NCBI GenBank assembly: GCA_036378435.1
Contig: DASUWK010000058.1
Coordinates: forward strand, 62,001-126,000
Length of the DNA: 64,000 nt
Direction of reading: 5' to 3'
Origin: DASUWK01 sp036378435
GTDB lineage: Bacteria > Chloroflexota > Dormibacteria > Dormibacterales > Dormibacteraceae
The notes under the pieces are model-generated. The model did not search any database and was not told the origin of the DNA. It worked only from the letters and a program-made list of their open reading frames with translations. Each line of letters begins with the position of its first letter. The stretch's first letter is position 1. Position numbers and translations under genes: made by a program. Below, piece by piece: positions 43,551 through 51,614 of the stretch.

Positions 43551-44380
43551 TGCAAGTCCTCCAGGTCGAGTTCGATCCGGCACACACGGCGCGCCGGCCC
43601 CAGCTGCAGCAGCGCGCCGTTGGCGGCGCGACGCACGGCCAGGTCGCCGCCCGGCATGCGCACGGTGGCGTGGTCCCCGATCAGCCCCTCCCGCATGAGC
43701 GCCGCCGCGACCGCGCTCGCGGAGGTTCCCGACGCCAGCGTGTAGCCCGCGCCGCGCTCCCAGATCTCGCAGCGGGCGGTGGCGTCGTCGAGCGCCTCTG
43801 CGAGCTGCACGTTGACGCGCTCGGGGAACAGCTGATGACGCTCCAGCTCAGGCCCCAGCTGGTGGCAGCGCTCGCGCGTGACCGGCTCGCCCAGCACGAC
43901 GCAGTGAGGGTTCCCGACCGACACCAGCACGGCCTCGATCTCTCCGGCCGCGGTGCTGATGCGCACCCGTCCGGGCTCGCCGTCCAGCCGTGCGGGCAGG
44001 TCCGCGGCGCGGAACGACGGGGTCCCGATGTCTACCTCGGTGACCACCTCGCCATGGCGTCGCTCCACCACGCGCACTGCGTTCTTGGCCTCCTGCGTCG
44101 CGAGGACGAACTCCTCGCCGGCCTCGTGCTCGAGCACCGCGTGCGCGGCCGTGATGCGCAGGCCGTTCCCGCTCTTCTGGGCCTCGCTGGAGTCGGGATT
44201 GAAGATGCGCACGCTGAAGTCCGCGGGGTCGAACGCCAGCAGACCGTCGGAGCCGACGCCGAAGTGACGGTCGCAGATGCGCGGCAACAGCGGCACGAGC
44301 CGGGCGAGCGGCGCGGGCAGATCGACCACCAGGTAGTCGTTGCCGAGGGCCTGGTACTTCACGAGGCGGAGGGTCACCAC
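43547..44380 (-). CDS. Diaminopimelate epimerase homologue lacking both catalytic cysteines
   Basis: The 277 residues follow DapF throughout: VKYQALGNDYLVVDL, FNPDSSEAQKSGNGLR, VGNPHCVVL and ERGAGYTLASGTSASA. In functional DapF the two-base mechanism uses a Cys in CGNGxR and another in ACGT. Here these are Ser70 and Ser217 (codons AGC and TCG). An ordinary epimerase reaction would therefore be severely weakened, so it may be a different isomerase or a binding protein. Its start is at 44380, with the cupin gene overlapping its end. Confidence 0.88.
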   Translation of the reverse strand: MVTLRLVKYQALGNDYLVVDLPAPLARLVPLLPRICDRHFGVGSDGLLAFDPADFSVRIFNPDSSEAQKSGNGLRITAAHAVLEHEAGEEFVLATQEAKNAVRVVERRHGEVVTEVDIGTPSFRAADLPARLDGEPGRVRISTAAGEIEAVLVSVGNPHCVVLGEPVTRERCHQLGPELERHQLFPERVNVQLAEALDDATARCEIWERGAGYTLASGTSASAVAAALMREGLIGDHATVRMPGGDLAVRRAANGALLQLGPARRVCRIELDLEDLQ

Positions 44381-44434
44381 CCCATTCTGGGAATTTGGGG
44401 CGCCGTTCGACGATTGCTTAGAATCGATGCCAAT

Positions 44435-44606
44435 GCAGGGGGCGTTTCTCTGGCCTGCCCAGAGGCTGACTTACATACCGACCTGCTTCTGTATTAAGAG
44501 CCGGTAGAGCACGGCCGCCGCCGCGGCCCTGATTCGCCGGTCCTGTATTCCAACCTCCCCCTGGTTGGATTTTCTATTTCTCGAATTTTCGTGTGAGGTG
44601 CATTTG
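44435..44606 (+). promoter_or_regulatory. Structured leader before the rhodanese operon
   Basis: Three hairpins in order: CTCTGG-CCTGC-CCAGAG at 44448-44464, GGCCGC-CGCC-GCGGCC at 44513-44528, and CCAACC-TCCCCCT-GGTTGG at 44550-44568 followed by a U-rich run to about 44580. The loop of the first (CCTGC) can pair with GCAGG at 44435-44439, giving two exclusive folds. The last hairpin with U-tract looks like a weak terminator 38 bp before the ATG. A TAGAAT at about 44420 may be the -10. Confidence 0.5.
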
Positions 44607-45458
44607 ATGACGGAAGGCAACGGGCAGTTCGCCAACCCGAACGCCCTGGTTACCACGGAGTGGGTGGCTGAGCACGGCCGCGACGAGGGCGTGCGCGTGA
44701 TCGAGGTGGACGTGGACACGGCCGCCTACGACAACGGTCACGTCGAAGGCGCCGTCGGTTTCAACTGGCGGCGCGATCTGCAGGACCAGACAGTGCGCGA
44801 CCTCGCGCCCAAAGGCGCCTTGGAAGCGCTGCTGGGCCAGGCCGGTGTGACGCCGCAGACCACGATCATCTTGTACGGCGACAACAACAACTGGTTCGCG
44901 GCTTACGCCTACTGGGCTCTCAAGTACTACGGCTACGACAACGTGAAGCTCATGAACGGAGGCCGCGTCAAGTGGGAGCAGGAGGGCCGGCCGTACACGA
45001 CGGACGTTCCCTCGTACACCGCTACCGACTTCAGGTTCGGCGGCAACCCGCGCGAGGAGTTCCGCGCGTACCGCGACTACGTGGCGCAGAAGATCGGCCA
45101 GGCAGGCCTCGTCGACGTGCGCTCGCCGAAAGAGTTCTCAGGTGAGCTGCTCGCGCCGGAGAACCTGCCCCAGGAAGGCGCGCAGCGCGGTGGTCACATC
45201 CCGACCGCGATCAATGTTCCGTGGGCCACGGCCGTCAACGAGGACGGCACGTTCAAGTCCGCTGAGCAGCTGAAGGAGATCTACGGGGGGAAGGGCATCT
45301 CGCCCGACCGCGAAGTGATCGCTTATTGCCGTATCGGCGAGCGCTCAGCTCACACCTGGTTCGTGCTGAAGGAGCTGCTGGGCTACGACCGGGTCCGCAA
45401 CTACGACGGCTCCTGGACCGAGTGGGGCAGCGTGATCCGCTCTCCGATCGAGAAGTGA
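44607..45458 (+). CDS. Thiosulfate sulfurtransferase (rhodanese), two-domain
   Basis: This has 283 residues from ATG 44607, preceded by GAGGTG 7 nt upstream. Both rhodanese domains are present: the first has GHVEGAVGFNWRRDLQDQ, the second ends in AYCRIGERSAHTWFVL, with the active Cys241. It transfers sulfane sulfur from thiosulfate to a thiol or cyanide. Linkage with DUF4395 and thioredoxin genes suggests an operon for sulfur transfer and reduction at the membrane. Confidence 0.94.
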   Translation: MTEGNGQFANPNALVTTEWVAEHGRDEGVRVIEVDVDTAAYDNGHVEGAVGFNWRRDLQDQTVRDLAPKGALEALLGQAGVTPQTTIILYGDNNNWFAAYAYWALKYYGYDNVKLMNGGRVKWEQEGRPYTTDVPSYTATDFRFGGNPREEFRAYRDYVAQKIGQAGLVDVRSPKEFSGELLAPENLPQEGAQRGGHIPTAINVPWATAVNEDGTFKSAEQLKEIYGGKGISPDREVIAYCRIGERSAHTWFVLKELLGYDRVRNYDGSWTEWGSVIRSPIEK

Positions 45459-45470
45459 GGTGATCTGGAG

Positions 45471-45920
45471 ATGAGCCAGCAGACAGTCGACCACAGCGCG
45501 CTCAAGGTCAACCAGGCGGGGATCATCCTCACCGTCCTGCTCGCCTTCGTCGTCAGCTGGTTCTCGTTGGTCGTTTCCGGCCTCCTGGTCGCGCTACTGG
45601 CGATCGTCCTCATCGTGGGCACGATCGACCCGAAGCTCGCGCTGTTCAAGCAGATCTACTTCAAGGTGCTGAAGCCGCGCGGCATCGTCAAGCCGCACGT
45701 CCTGGTGGACAGCCCGGCGCCTCACAACTTCGCCCAGGGCATGGGCGGCGCGGTCTCGCTTCTAGCGGCGATCGCGTTCCTGTTCTCGCCGATCGTCGGC
45801 ATCGCGCTGGCCCTGCTCGTAGCGGTGCTGGCGTTCGTTAACTTCGCCTTCAGCTACTGCGTCGGCTGCCAGATCTACTACCAGCTCGGCAAGCGCGGCT
45901 GGATGGTGCACCCGGGCTGA
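45471..45920 (+). CDS. DUF4395 membrane protein
   Basis: The 149 residues have four hydrophobic segments, with VDSPAPHNFAQGMGGAVSLLA in the middle loop and CVGCQIYYQLGKRG near the C-terminus (CxxC). DUF4395 proteins often sit with rhodaneses and thioredoxin-fold proteins, and may pass sulfur or electrons across the membrane. It is 12 bp after the rhodanese gene and overlaps the next gene by 1 bp. Confidence 0.88.
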   Translation: MSQQTVDHSALKVNQAGIILTVLLAFVVSWFSLVVSGLLVALLAIVLIVGTIDPKLALFKQIYFKVLKPRGIVKPHVLVDSPAPHNFAQGMGGAVSLLAAIAFLFSPIVGIALALLVAVLAFVNFAFSYCVGCQIYYQLGKRGWMVHPG

Positions 45921-46324
45921 TGGTTCAGCTCTACGCGTTGGCGGTGGTCGTGGCCCTGACCGGGTTCACGATCGCCGCCTACCGGGCTTGGGGCTGGCGA
46001 GCGCGACGCGCCTCGTCCGGCGCGGCGCTGCCCGCGCGCGAGAAGCCCTACGTCCTCTACTTCACCGGTCCCGACTGCACGATCTGCAAGACCCACCAGG
46101 AGCCGGCGCTGCAGCGGCTGACCGGGGTCGAGGTGGACAAGGTCGACGCAATCGAGCGCGCCGACCTGGCGGAGATGCTCCACGTGTACACCGTCCCCAC
46201 CACCGTGGTGGTCGGGACAGACGGCAAGCCGCTGGCCGTCAACTACGGCTACGCCCCGGCGGAGAAGCTCCGCCGCCAGCTCGACGAGGCCGTGCAGCTG
46301 CGCCCCGCTACCCTGGCTGGGTGA
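45920..46324 (+). CDS. Membrane-anchored thioredoxin-like protein
   Basis: This is 134 residues: one N-terminal helix (LYALAVVVALTGFTIAAYRAW), then a thioredoxin fold with FTGPDCTICKTHQ, active CxxC at C53 and C56, and the cis-Pro loop YTVPTTVVVGTDG. It should reduce a disulfide or persulfide, most likely that formed by the rhodanese or DUF4395 partner. It overlaps the next gene by 4 bp. Confidence 0.87.
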   Translation: MVQLYALAVVVALTGFTIAAYRAWGWRARRASSGAALPAREKPYVLYFTGPDCTICKTHQEPALQRLTGVEVDKVDAIERADLAEMLHVYTVPTTVVVGTDGKPLAVNYGYAPAEKLRRQLDEAVQLRPATLAG

Positions 46325-47556
46325 CCTTCCGTCCGGCCGCACTTCTCCTAGCCGCAGTTCTACTGGCCGCCTGTGGCGGCGCTGTCACTCCATCCGGCCC
46401 GCCGCCGCTGGTCGTCGGTGCGATCTATCCGCTCAGCGGGCCGCAGGCTGAGGGGGGCAAGCAGGAGTTCGCCGGCGTGCGGGCAGCCCTCGCGCTCTCC
46501 CACGCTCGCGTCGACCTCCGTGTGGTCACCGTCGAGACCCCCGCCGAGGCTGCGGCGGCCGTCGACCGGCTGGTCACGCAGGACCACGTCACGGTCATCG
46601 TGGGGACGTACGGCTCAACCCTCGCCGATGCGGCCGCCGCCCGGGCCGACTCGCTCCATGTTCTCTATTGGGAAACCGGGGCCGTGGCCGACGGGATCAC
46701 GTACGGCCGGCCCTGGGTGCTGCGGACGGTGGCGACGGGCGGGACTCTCGGCCGGATGGCGGTCGAGTTTGCGAGTCAGGTTCTGGTAGCCAAGGCGGCC
46801 CTGGTCCATCCGACCGCCTCGATCGTGGAGGTCGACGACATCTACGGCAGGTCGGTGGCCGACGCCGAGGCGGCGGCCGCTGCGCAGGCGGGCATCCAGG
46901 TGATCGATCGCGTCCATTACGCGCCCAACAACTACGACACGTCGGGAATGGTCGCCAGGCTTGCGGCGGGCCGCCCTGACTTCCTCTTCGACGTCAGCTA
47001 TCTCAGCGACGGGGTCGCCATCTGGAAGTCCGTGCTGGCCCAGAGCTGGCGGCCGGTCGCCGCGATCGGCACCTCGAGTGCCTTCTGTATGCCGGAGTTC
47101 GGCGCGCAGCTCGGCGCCGGAGCTGTCGGCGTCTACGCGGCCGACAAACCCAACCAGGCGGTCAGCCCCAACGCTCTCGACGCGCCGGCGCGAGCGCTGC
47201 TGGCCCGCGCGACGGCCGAGTACCGCACGCTGGGCGGTGGGGCGACGATGGAGATCCCGGGCATGGCCGGTTTCGTGGGCGGCTGGGTGCTCTTCCACGA
47301 CGTGCTGCCGCCCGCCGCCGGCACGAGCAGCGAGGCGCTGCGCTCGGCCGCCCTGGCGCTGGACATCGCGGAGGGTTCACTGATCAACGGAGGCGGTGTG
47401 AAATTCGGCGCGCCGGGTTCGAGCGACGAGGGCCAGAACCTCCGCGCCGCGTCCATGGTCGCGCAGTGGCAGGGAGTGCAGCAGCTCGGAGTCGTTTATC
47501 CCCCGACCTACGCCACGGCGGCGCCGTCCGACACCTCCGGGATGAGCGGCTGGTAA
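46321..47556 (+). CDS. ABC substrate-binding lipoprotein, amino-acid (LivJ) type
   Basis: This has 411 residues and begins at GTG 46321. The signal peptide ends in lipobox LAAC (residue 18), followed by GAIYPLSGPQAEGGKQEF and a two-lobe periplasmic-binding fold (ALVHPTASIVEVDDIYGRSV and DTSGMVARLAAGRPDFLFDV). The type is leucine/branched-chain or related amides. No membrane or ATPase genes follow, so the transporter core must be elsewhere, or the protein serves as a receptor. It is coupled with the thioredoxin gene, but shares no clear role with it. Confidence 0.85.
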   Translation: MTFRPAALLLAAVLLAACGGAVTPSGPPPLVVGAIYPLSGPQAEGGKQEFAGVRAALALSHARVDLRVVTVETPAEAAAAVDRLVTQDHVTVIVGTYGSTLADAAAARADSLHVLYWETGAVADGITYGRPWVLRTVATGGTLGRMAVEFASQVLVAKAALVHPTASIVEVDDIYGRSVADAEAAAAAQAGIQVIDRVHYAPNNYDTSGMVARLAAGRPDFLFDVSYLSDGVAIWKSVLAQSWRPVAAIGTSSAFCMPEFGAQLGAGAVGVYAADKPNQAVSPNALDAPARALLARATAEYRTLGGGATMEIPGMAGFVGGWVLFHDVLPPAAGTSSEALRSAALALDIAEGSLINGGGVKFGAPGSSDEGQNLRAASMVAQWQGVQQLGVVYPPTYATAAPSDTSGMSGW

Positions 47557-47590
47557 TAAAAAACCTCCCCCCGGTTGCCCGAGGGGAGGT
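47557..47590 (-). terminator. Rho-independent terminator for yceI
   Basis: On the minus strand, ACCTCCCC / GGGGAGGT forms a stem (47563-47590) followed by a run of six or seven T (47557-47563). This is a good intrinsic terminator for the YceI gene 22 bp upstream of it, and may also stop the convergent operon. Confidence 0.85.
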
Positions 47591-47612
47591 GCATGAGAGT
47601 GGAGGTTTCCAG

Positions 47613-48164
47613 CTAGGCCGCGGCCTGCTCGGCGAGGCTGTGCACCAGCGCCGCCTCGACCTCGAGCTTCACCTCGTCGCTGACGAGCACGCCACCGGTC
47701 TCGAGGCCTTGGTTCCAGTTCAGGCCCCACTCCTTCCGGTTGAGCTTGCCCCGCGCCGAGAGGCCGACCCGCTCGTTGCCCCAGGGGTCGCGAACGCGCT
47801 CGCCCACCTCGACCTCGAGTGAGACGGGCCTGGTCTCGCCGCGCATCGTGAGCTCGCCGTCGGCGCGGTAGCGCCCGCCGCCGAGCGACTCGATGTGGCT
47901 GCTGCGGTAGCGCAGCTCAGGGTGCTTCGCAGCGTCGAAGAAGTCGCCTGACCGCAGGTGCTCGTCGCGCGGACCGACGCCAGTGTCGATGCTGGCGGTC
48001 TTGATCGTAAACTCCGCCTGCGCCTTCGTCGTGTCGCCGCCGTCGGGCAGCTCCACGGTGCCGCCGAACTCGCGGAACTGGCCGCGGACGGTGGTGATCA
48101 TCATGTGTTTGACCGCGAAGCCGATGGACGAGTGGCTCGGGTCGATGCTGAACGTCTCTGACAT
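47613..48164 (-). CDS. YceI-family lipid-binding protein
   Basis: The 183 residues start at ATG 48164 (RBS GGAGG 8 nt upstream). Family marks are the opening FSIDPSHSSIGFAVKHMMIT, FDAAKHPELRYRSSHIE, and YRADGELTMRGETRPVSLEV. YceI binds isoprenoid lipids in a lipocalin-like barrel. No signal peptide is seen, so it is likely cytoplasmic. It is followed by a strong terminator. Confidence 0.93.
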   Translation of the reverse strand: MSETFSIDPSHSSIGFAVKHMMITTVRGQFREFGGTVELPDGGDTTKAQAEFTIKTASIDTGVGPRDEHLRSGDFFDAAKHPELRYRSSHIESLGGGRYRADGELTMRGETRPVSLEVEVGERVRDPWGNERVGLSARGKLNRKEWGLNWNQGLETGGVLVSDEVKLEVEAALVHSLAEQAAA

Positions 48165-48185
48165 TTGAATCGCCTCCACTGATTT

Positions 48186-48201
48186 CCCTCGCTATCGAGG
48201 G
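48186..48201 (-). promoter_or_regulatory. Hairpin ahead of yceI, after the hydrolase gene
   Basis: CCCTCG-CTAT-CGAGGG is a perfect 6-bp stem with a 4-base loop, in the gap between the hydrolase stop and the yceI RBS. It may be an RNA element in the yceI leader or a weak terminator for the hydrolase gene; the sequence does not decide between them. Confidence 0.35.
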
Positions 48202-48236
48202 CTTGTTTGTTCAGTGAAAAACGATTTAGCGGTGAA

Positions 48237-49040
48237 TTATTCCGACAGTGCTGTGACGCTCAGCGAAGCCAGGAAGGCGCCGATCGCCTGGTTCACGCGC
48301 TCGGGCTGCGTGAGGTTGGAGGCATGGCTCCCACTCTCGATCCGTGTGACCCCCGCGCAGCCGGCCAGTCCGGCGCACAGCGCCTCGGCCCGCTCCATCG
48401 GGATGGCCGCGTCGACCTCGCCGTGGATCACCAGCGCCGGCACTCCGACCTCAGGCAGGCGGTCCGTGATGTCGTCGCGATCCATGAGGCAGCGGTAAAC
48501 CGGCGTCATCGCCTCGGCCGGCTGGGCCTTCCACTTGGTTATCCAGTCGGCGTTGCGCTCGTAGTCGCCGTTGATGATCGCCGCCACCATCTCCAGCAGC
48601 TGGTCGCTCGGGCCCTCCGTGGTCCAGACCTCGTGCATCGCGTCGTAGCTGGGAACGTTGACCGGGTCTTCGAGGCCGGCCTGGCTGTCGATGAGGATCA
48701 AGCCGAGCACGCGCTCCGGCTGCAGCAGAGCCAGCCGCAACGAGATGAACCCTCCGGCCGACATGCCGCCCAGGACGGCGCGCTCGATCCCAAGGTGATC
48801 GAGCAGTGCGGCGAGGTCTTCGGCGCAATCCCAGTAGGTGAACGCCTTGCCGTCGAAGCTGGTCCGCCCGTGCCCGCGCTGGTCCCATGTGATCATGCGA
48901 TAGCGGTCGCGCAGCGCGGCCACCTGCGGCTCGAACATCTCGGCATCCATCAGGAAGCCGTGCGACAGCACCACGGGCAGACCGTCACCGCCGGTGTCCT
49001 CGAAGTGGATCGACTGTCCGCGCAGGTCGACGGCGGGCAC
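48237..49040 (-). CDS. Alpha/beta hydrolase
   Basis: The 267 residues start at GTG 49040, 1 bp after the GNAT stop. VVLSHGFLMDAEMF, TWDQRGHGRTSFDG, LGGMSAGGFISLRLAL (Ser of the nucleophile elbow) and ESGSHASNLTQPERV (His) mark the family. The Asp in VIHGEVDAAIP completes the triad. This resembles AB hydrolase-1 family esterases and lactonases with unclear substrate. It is coupled to the GNAT gene. Confidence 0.9.
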   Translation of the reverse strand: MPAVDLRGQSIHFEDTGGDGLPVVLSHGFLMDAEMFEPQVAALRDRYRMITWDQRGHGRTSFDGKAFTYWDCAEDLAALLDHLGIERAVLGGMSAGGFISLRLALLQPERVLGLILIDSQAGLEDPVNVPSYDAMHEVWTTEGPSDQLLEMVAAIINGDYERNADWITKWKAQPAEAMTPVYRCLMDRDDITDRLPEVGVPALVIHGEVDAAIPMERAEALCAGLAGCAGVTRIESGSHASNLTQPERVNQAIGAFLASLSVTALSE

Positions 49041-49041
49041 G

Positions 49042-49542
49042 CTACTCGAGGGAGCGCTGCACGAGCGTGATGTCCATCCAGCGCTCGAACTTGTAAGCGG
49101 CATCCTTCAGCGTGCCGACCACGCCGAAGCCGAGCGATTCGTGGAGCCGCAGTCCCGCCCGGTTGTCGGCGGCGAGGGACGCCACGATGGTCCGGTAGCC
49201 GAGCTCGCGGGCCGCCTCGACGAGCTGGGCTAGGAGCTCGCGCCCGATCCCGGCCTTGTGATGCAGCGGGTCGACGTACACGAGGTCTTCGACGATGTCG
49301 AAACCGCGCTGGCGCCAAGGGAAGAGGCGGGCCCAGCCGGCCACCCCGTCGTCGCCCAGGTCCGCGACCAGCAGCGGCGAGCGCTTGGCGTCCTGCCACC
49401 ACTCGTGCGCCTCTTCTCTCGAGAGGGGCTCCGAGTCGATGGTGGCGAAGGTCTGGTTGACCGCCCAGTTGTAGATCCCGACCACGGCCGGGAGGTCTTC
49501 CTCGAGGGCCGGCCGAACCGTCACCGTGGGCGCCTTGGCCAC
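49042..49542 (-). CDS. GNAT acetyltransferase, PAT-like
   Basis: The 166 residues fit the phosphinothricin/methionine-sulfone acetyltransferase group: VRPALEEDLPAVVGIYNWAV, EDLVYVDPLHHKAGIGRELL (acetyl-CoA binding) and NRAGLRLHESLGFGVVGTLK. The substrate is probably an amino-acid analogue. The ATG start at 49542 is 35 bp from the divergent aminotransferase gene. Confidence 0.9.
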   Translation of the reverse strand: MAKAPTVTVRPALEEDLPAVVGIYNWAVNQTFATIDSEPLSREEAHEWWQDAKRSPLLVADLGDDGVAGWARLFPWRQRGFDIVEDLVYVDPLHHKAGIGRELLAQLVEAARELGYRTIVASLAADNRAGLRLHESLGFGVVGTLKDAAYKFERWMDITLVQRSLE

Positions 49543-49576
49543 CGTCTAAGTGAACCATTGATACAGTCGTCGGCGC

Positions 49577-50860
49577 GTGGACACAGCAGTGAGGCGGCCT
49601 CGGATCGTGACCGAGCTGCCCGGCCCCAGGGCCGCGGCGCTCATCGAACGCGACGCGCGCGCCATGTCGCCGTCGTTCACGCGCGCCTACCCGTTCGTGA
49701 TGGACAGCGGCGACGGATGCTGGGTGACCGACGTCGACGGCAACGTCTTCCTCGACTTCACGGCCGGCATCGCCGTCGTCGCCACCGGGCACGCCCATCC
49801 GCGGGTAGTGGACGCGGTGAAAGAGCAGGCCGAGCGCTTCCTGCACATGTCCGGCACCGACTTTTACTACCGCGTCGAGATCGAGCTGGCAGAGCGGCTC
49901 GAAGCCGCGATCAACCCGGGCACGCCCTCGCGCGTCTTCTTCACCAACTCGGGCGCCGAGGCGATCGAGGGCGCGATGAAGCTGACGCGCTACGCCACCG
50001 GCCGCCCCAACTTCATCGCGTTCCTGGGCGCCTTCCACGGCCGCACGTTGGGCGCGCTGTCGCTGACGGCGAGCAAGGCGGGCCAACGGCGCCGCTTCGC
50101 GCCGCTTCTGCCGAGCGTCTTCCACGCGCCTTTCCCGGCGGTCACGCGCGGCATCAGCACCGACCAGTCGCTGGCGCAGATCGAGCAGCTGTTCACCACC
50201 GTCGCTCCGGCCGACAGCGTGGCGGCCGTGTTCGTGGAGCCCATCCAGGGGGAGGGCGGCTACCTCGTCCCGCCGGCGGACTTCCTGCCCCGGCTCCACG
50301 AGCTCTGCCGGAGCCACGGCATCCTGCTGGTCAGCGACGAGGTGCAGAGCGGGATGGGGCGCACCGGGCGCCTCCTGGCGGCTGAGCACTGGGGCGTCGA
50401 GGCCGACGTCGTCTGCCTGGCCAAGGGCATCGCCTCAGGCTTGCCGCTGGGCGCGATCGTCGCTCGCGGCGACCTGATGAGCTGGGGTCCCGGCTCGCAC
50501 GGCAGCACGTTCGGCGGCAACCCCGTCGCCTGCGCCGCCGCGCTGGCCACGCTCGACCTAGTCCAGTCGGGTCTGGCCCAGAACGCGGCCCTGGTCGGCG
50601 ACCACCTGCTCGCGGGTCTGCGCGATCTTCAGCACGGCCATCCCGAAATCGAGGACGTACGCGGGCTGGGTCTGATGATCGCGCTCGAGATGGCGGAGCC
50701 CGAGCAGGCGGCCGCGCTGGTGCAGGCCGCCTTCGAGCACGGCCTGCTCCTGCTCACAGCCGGGAGCCGGGCGGTCCGCATCTGCCCACCGCTGGTTCTG
50801 ACCGAGGAGGAGGCCGACGTGGCGCTCGAGATCCTGGCCGACTCGCTCGCGGCCGCTTGA
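49577..50860 (+). CDS. Class-III aminotransferase, GABA-type
   Basis: The 427 residues have the PLP-enzyme plan: FTNSGAEAIEGAMKLTR (cofactor loop), FLGAFHGRTLGALSLTASK, the Asp of LLVSDEVQSGMGRTG and the Schiff-base Lys in VVCLAKGIASGLPLGAI. The type is like gabT/argD, moving an amino group from an omega-amino acid to 2-oxoglutarate. The start is GTG 49577. Operon with the methyltransferase gene (4 bp later) is likely. Confidence 0.93.
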   Translation: MDTAVRRPRIVTELPGPRAAALIERDARAMSPSFTRAYPFVMDSGDGCWVTDVDGNVFLDFTAGIAVVATGHAHPRVVDAVKEQAERFLHMSGTDFYYRVEIELAERLEAAINPGTPSRVFFTNSGAEAIEGAMKLTRYATGRPNFIAFLGAFHGRTLGALSLTASKAGQRRRFAPLLPSVFHAPFPAVTRGISTDQSLAQIEQLFTTVAPADSVAAVFVEPIQGEGGYLVPPADFLPRLHELCRSHGILLVSDEVQSGMGRTGRLLAAEHWGVEADVVCLAKGIASGLPLGAIVARGDLMSWGPGSHGSTFGGNPVACAAALATLDLVQSGLAQNAALVGDHLLAGLRDLQHGHPEIEDVRGLGLMIALEMAEPEQAAALVQAAFEHGLLLLTAGSRAVRICPPLVLTEEEADVALEILADSLAAA

Positions 50861-50864
50861 CGCG

Positions 50865-51611
50865 ATGAGCGTCTCCTTCGACCGCGCGGCCTCGTACTAC
50901 GACGAGACGCGGAGCCTGCCGGCCGAGGCATTCGACCAGATCCTCACAGCCCTCGCGGACCGGATGCGCCCCGCTGGGGCTGCGCTCGAGATCGGCGCCG
51001 GCACCGGCCGCTACTTAGTGCCGCTGCGGCGGGCCGGAGTTCGGATGGTCGGCGTCGATTTGTCCAGGCCGATGCTGGCGCGGCTCCGCGAGAAGGACTC
51101 CACCGCCCCCGTGGTGCTGGGCGATGCGACCGCGCTGCCCTTCAGCGACGGCGCTTTCGGCTCCGCGCTCGCGGTCCACGTCCTCCACCTGATCCCCACC
51201 TGGCGGCAGGCCCTGGCCGAGCTCGCGCGCGTCGTCAAGAGGCGCGGGCGTCTCTTCGTCGATGCCGGTGGCGGCGACAACCCGGTCGAGCAGCGTTTCT
51301 TCGCGGAGGCCGGCGCCAAGCCCGAGCACCCCGGCCTGCGGCGCGGAGATGACCTCGACCACGAGATGGGGCTGCTCGGCGCGGACCGCGAGCCGAAGGT
51401 CGAGGTGCCGGTCACGCACGAACTGCGCGTGGTCGACTACATCGAGCAGCTCGAGGCCGGGCTCTACAGCCGCTGCTGGACGATGGACGCCGAGACCCTG
51501 CGGCGCGCCGGCGCGGCGACGCGCGACTGGGCGGCGGAGGCGCTGGGCGACATCGAGGCTCCGATCCGGGTCGAGCGGACGGTCACGATCAACGTCTACA
51601 GGCTCGGCTGA
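50865..51611 (+). CDS. SAM-dependent methyltransferase
   Basis: The 248 residues start with SFDRAASYYDETRSLP; motif I is LEIGAGTGRYLVPLRRAG, motif II MVGVDLSRPMLARL and motif III SALAVHVLHLIPTW. It belongs to the type-11 Rossmann methyltransferases. Substrate is unknown. It lies between the aminotransferase and the 5'-3' exonuclease genes, with gaps of only 4 and 3 bp. Confidence 0.9.
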   Translation: MSVSFDRAASYYDETRSLPAEAFDQILTALADRMRPAGAALEIGAGTGRYLVPLRRAGVRMVGVDLSRPMLARLREKDSTAPVVLGDATALPFSDGAFGSALAVHVLHLIPTWRQALAELARVVKRRGRLFVDAGGGDNPVEQRFFAEAGAKPEHPGLRRGDDLDHEMGLLGADREPKVEVPVTHELRVVDYIEQLEAGLYSRCWTMDAETLRRAGAATRDWAAEALGDIEAPIRVERTVTINVYRLG

Positions 51612-51614
51612 CGG

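Noticed and set aside
44435..44464. H-type pseudoknot of GCAGG with the loop of the first hairpin
   Set aside because: There are no spare bases between the pairing strands to cross the stem, so both helices cannot form together; exclusive pairing is more plausible.
46321..47556. A complete amino-acid ABC importer
   Set aside because: Only the binding lipoprotein is present; no permease or ATPase genes follow in this operon.
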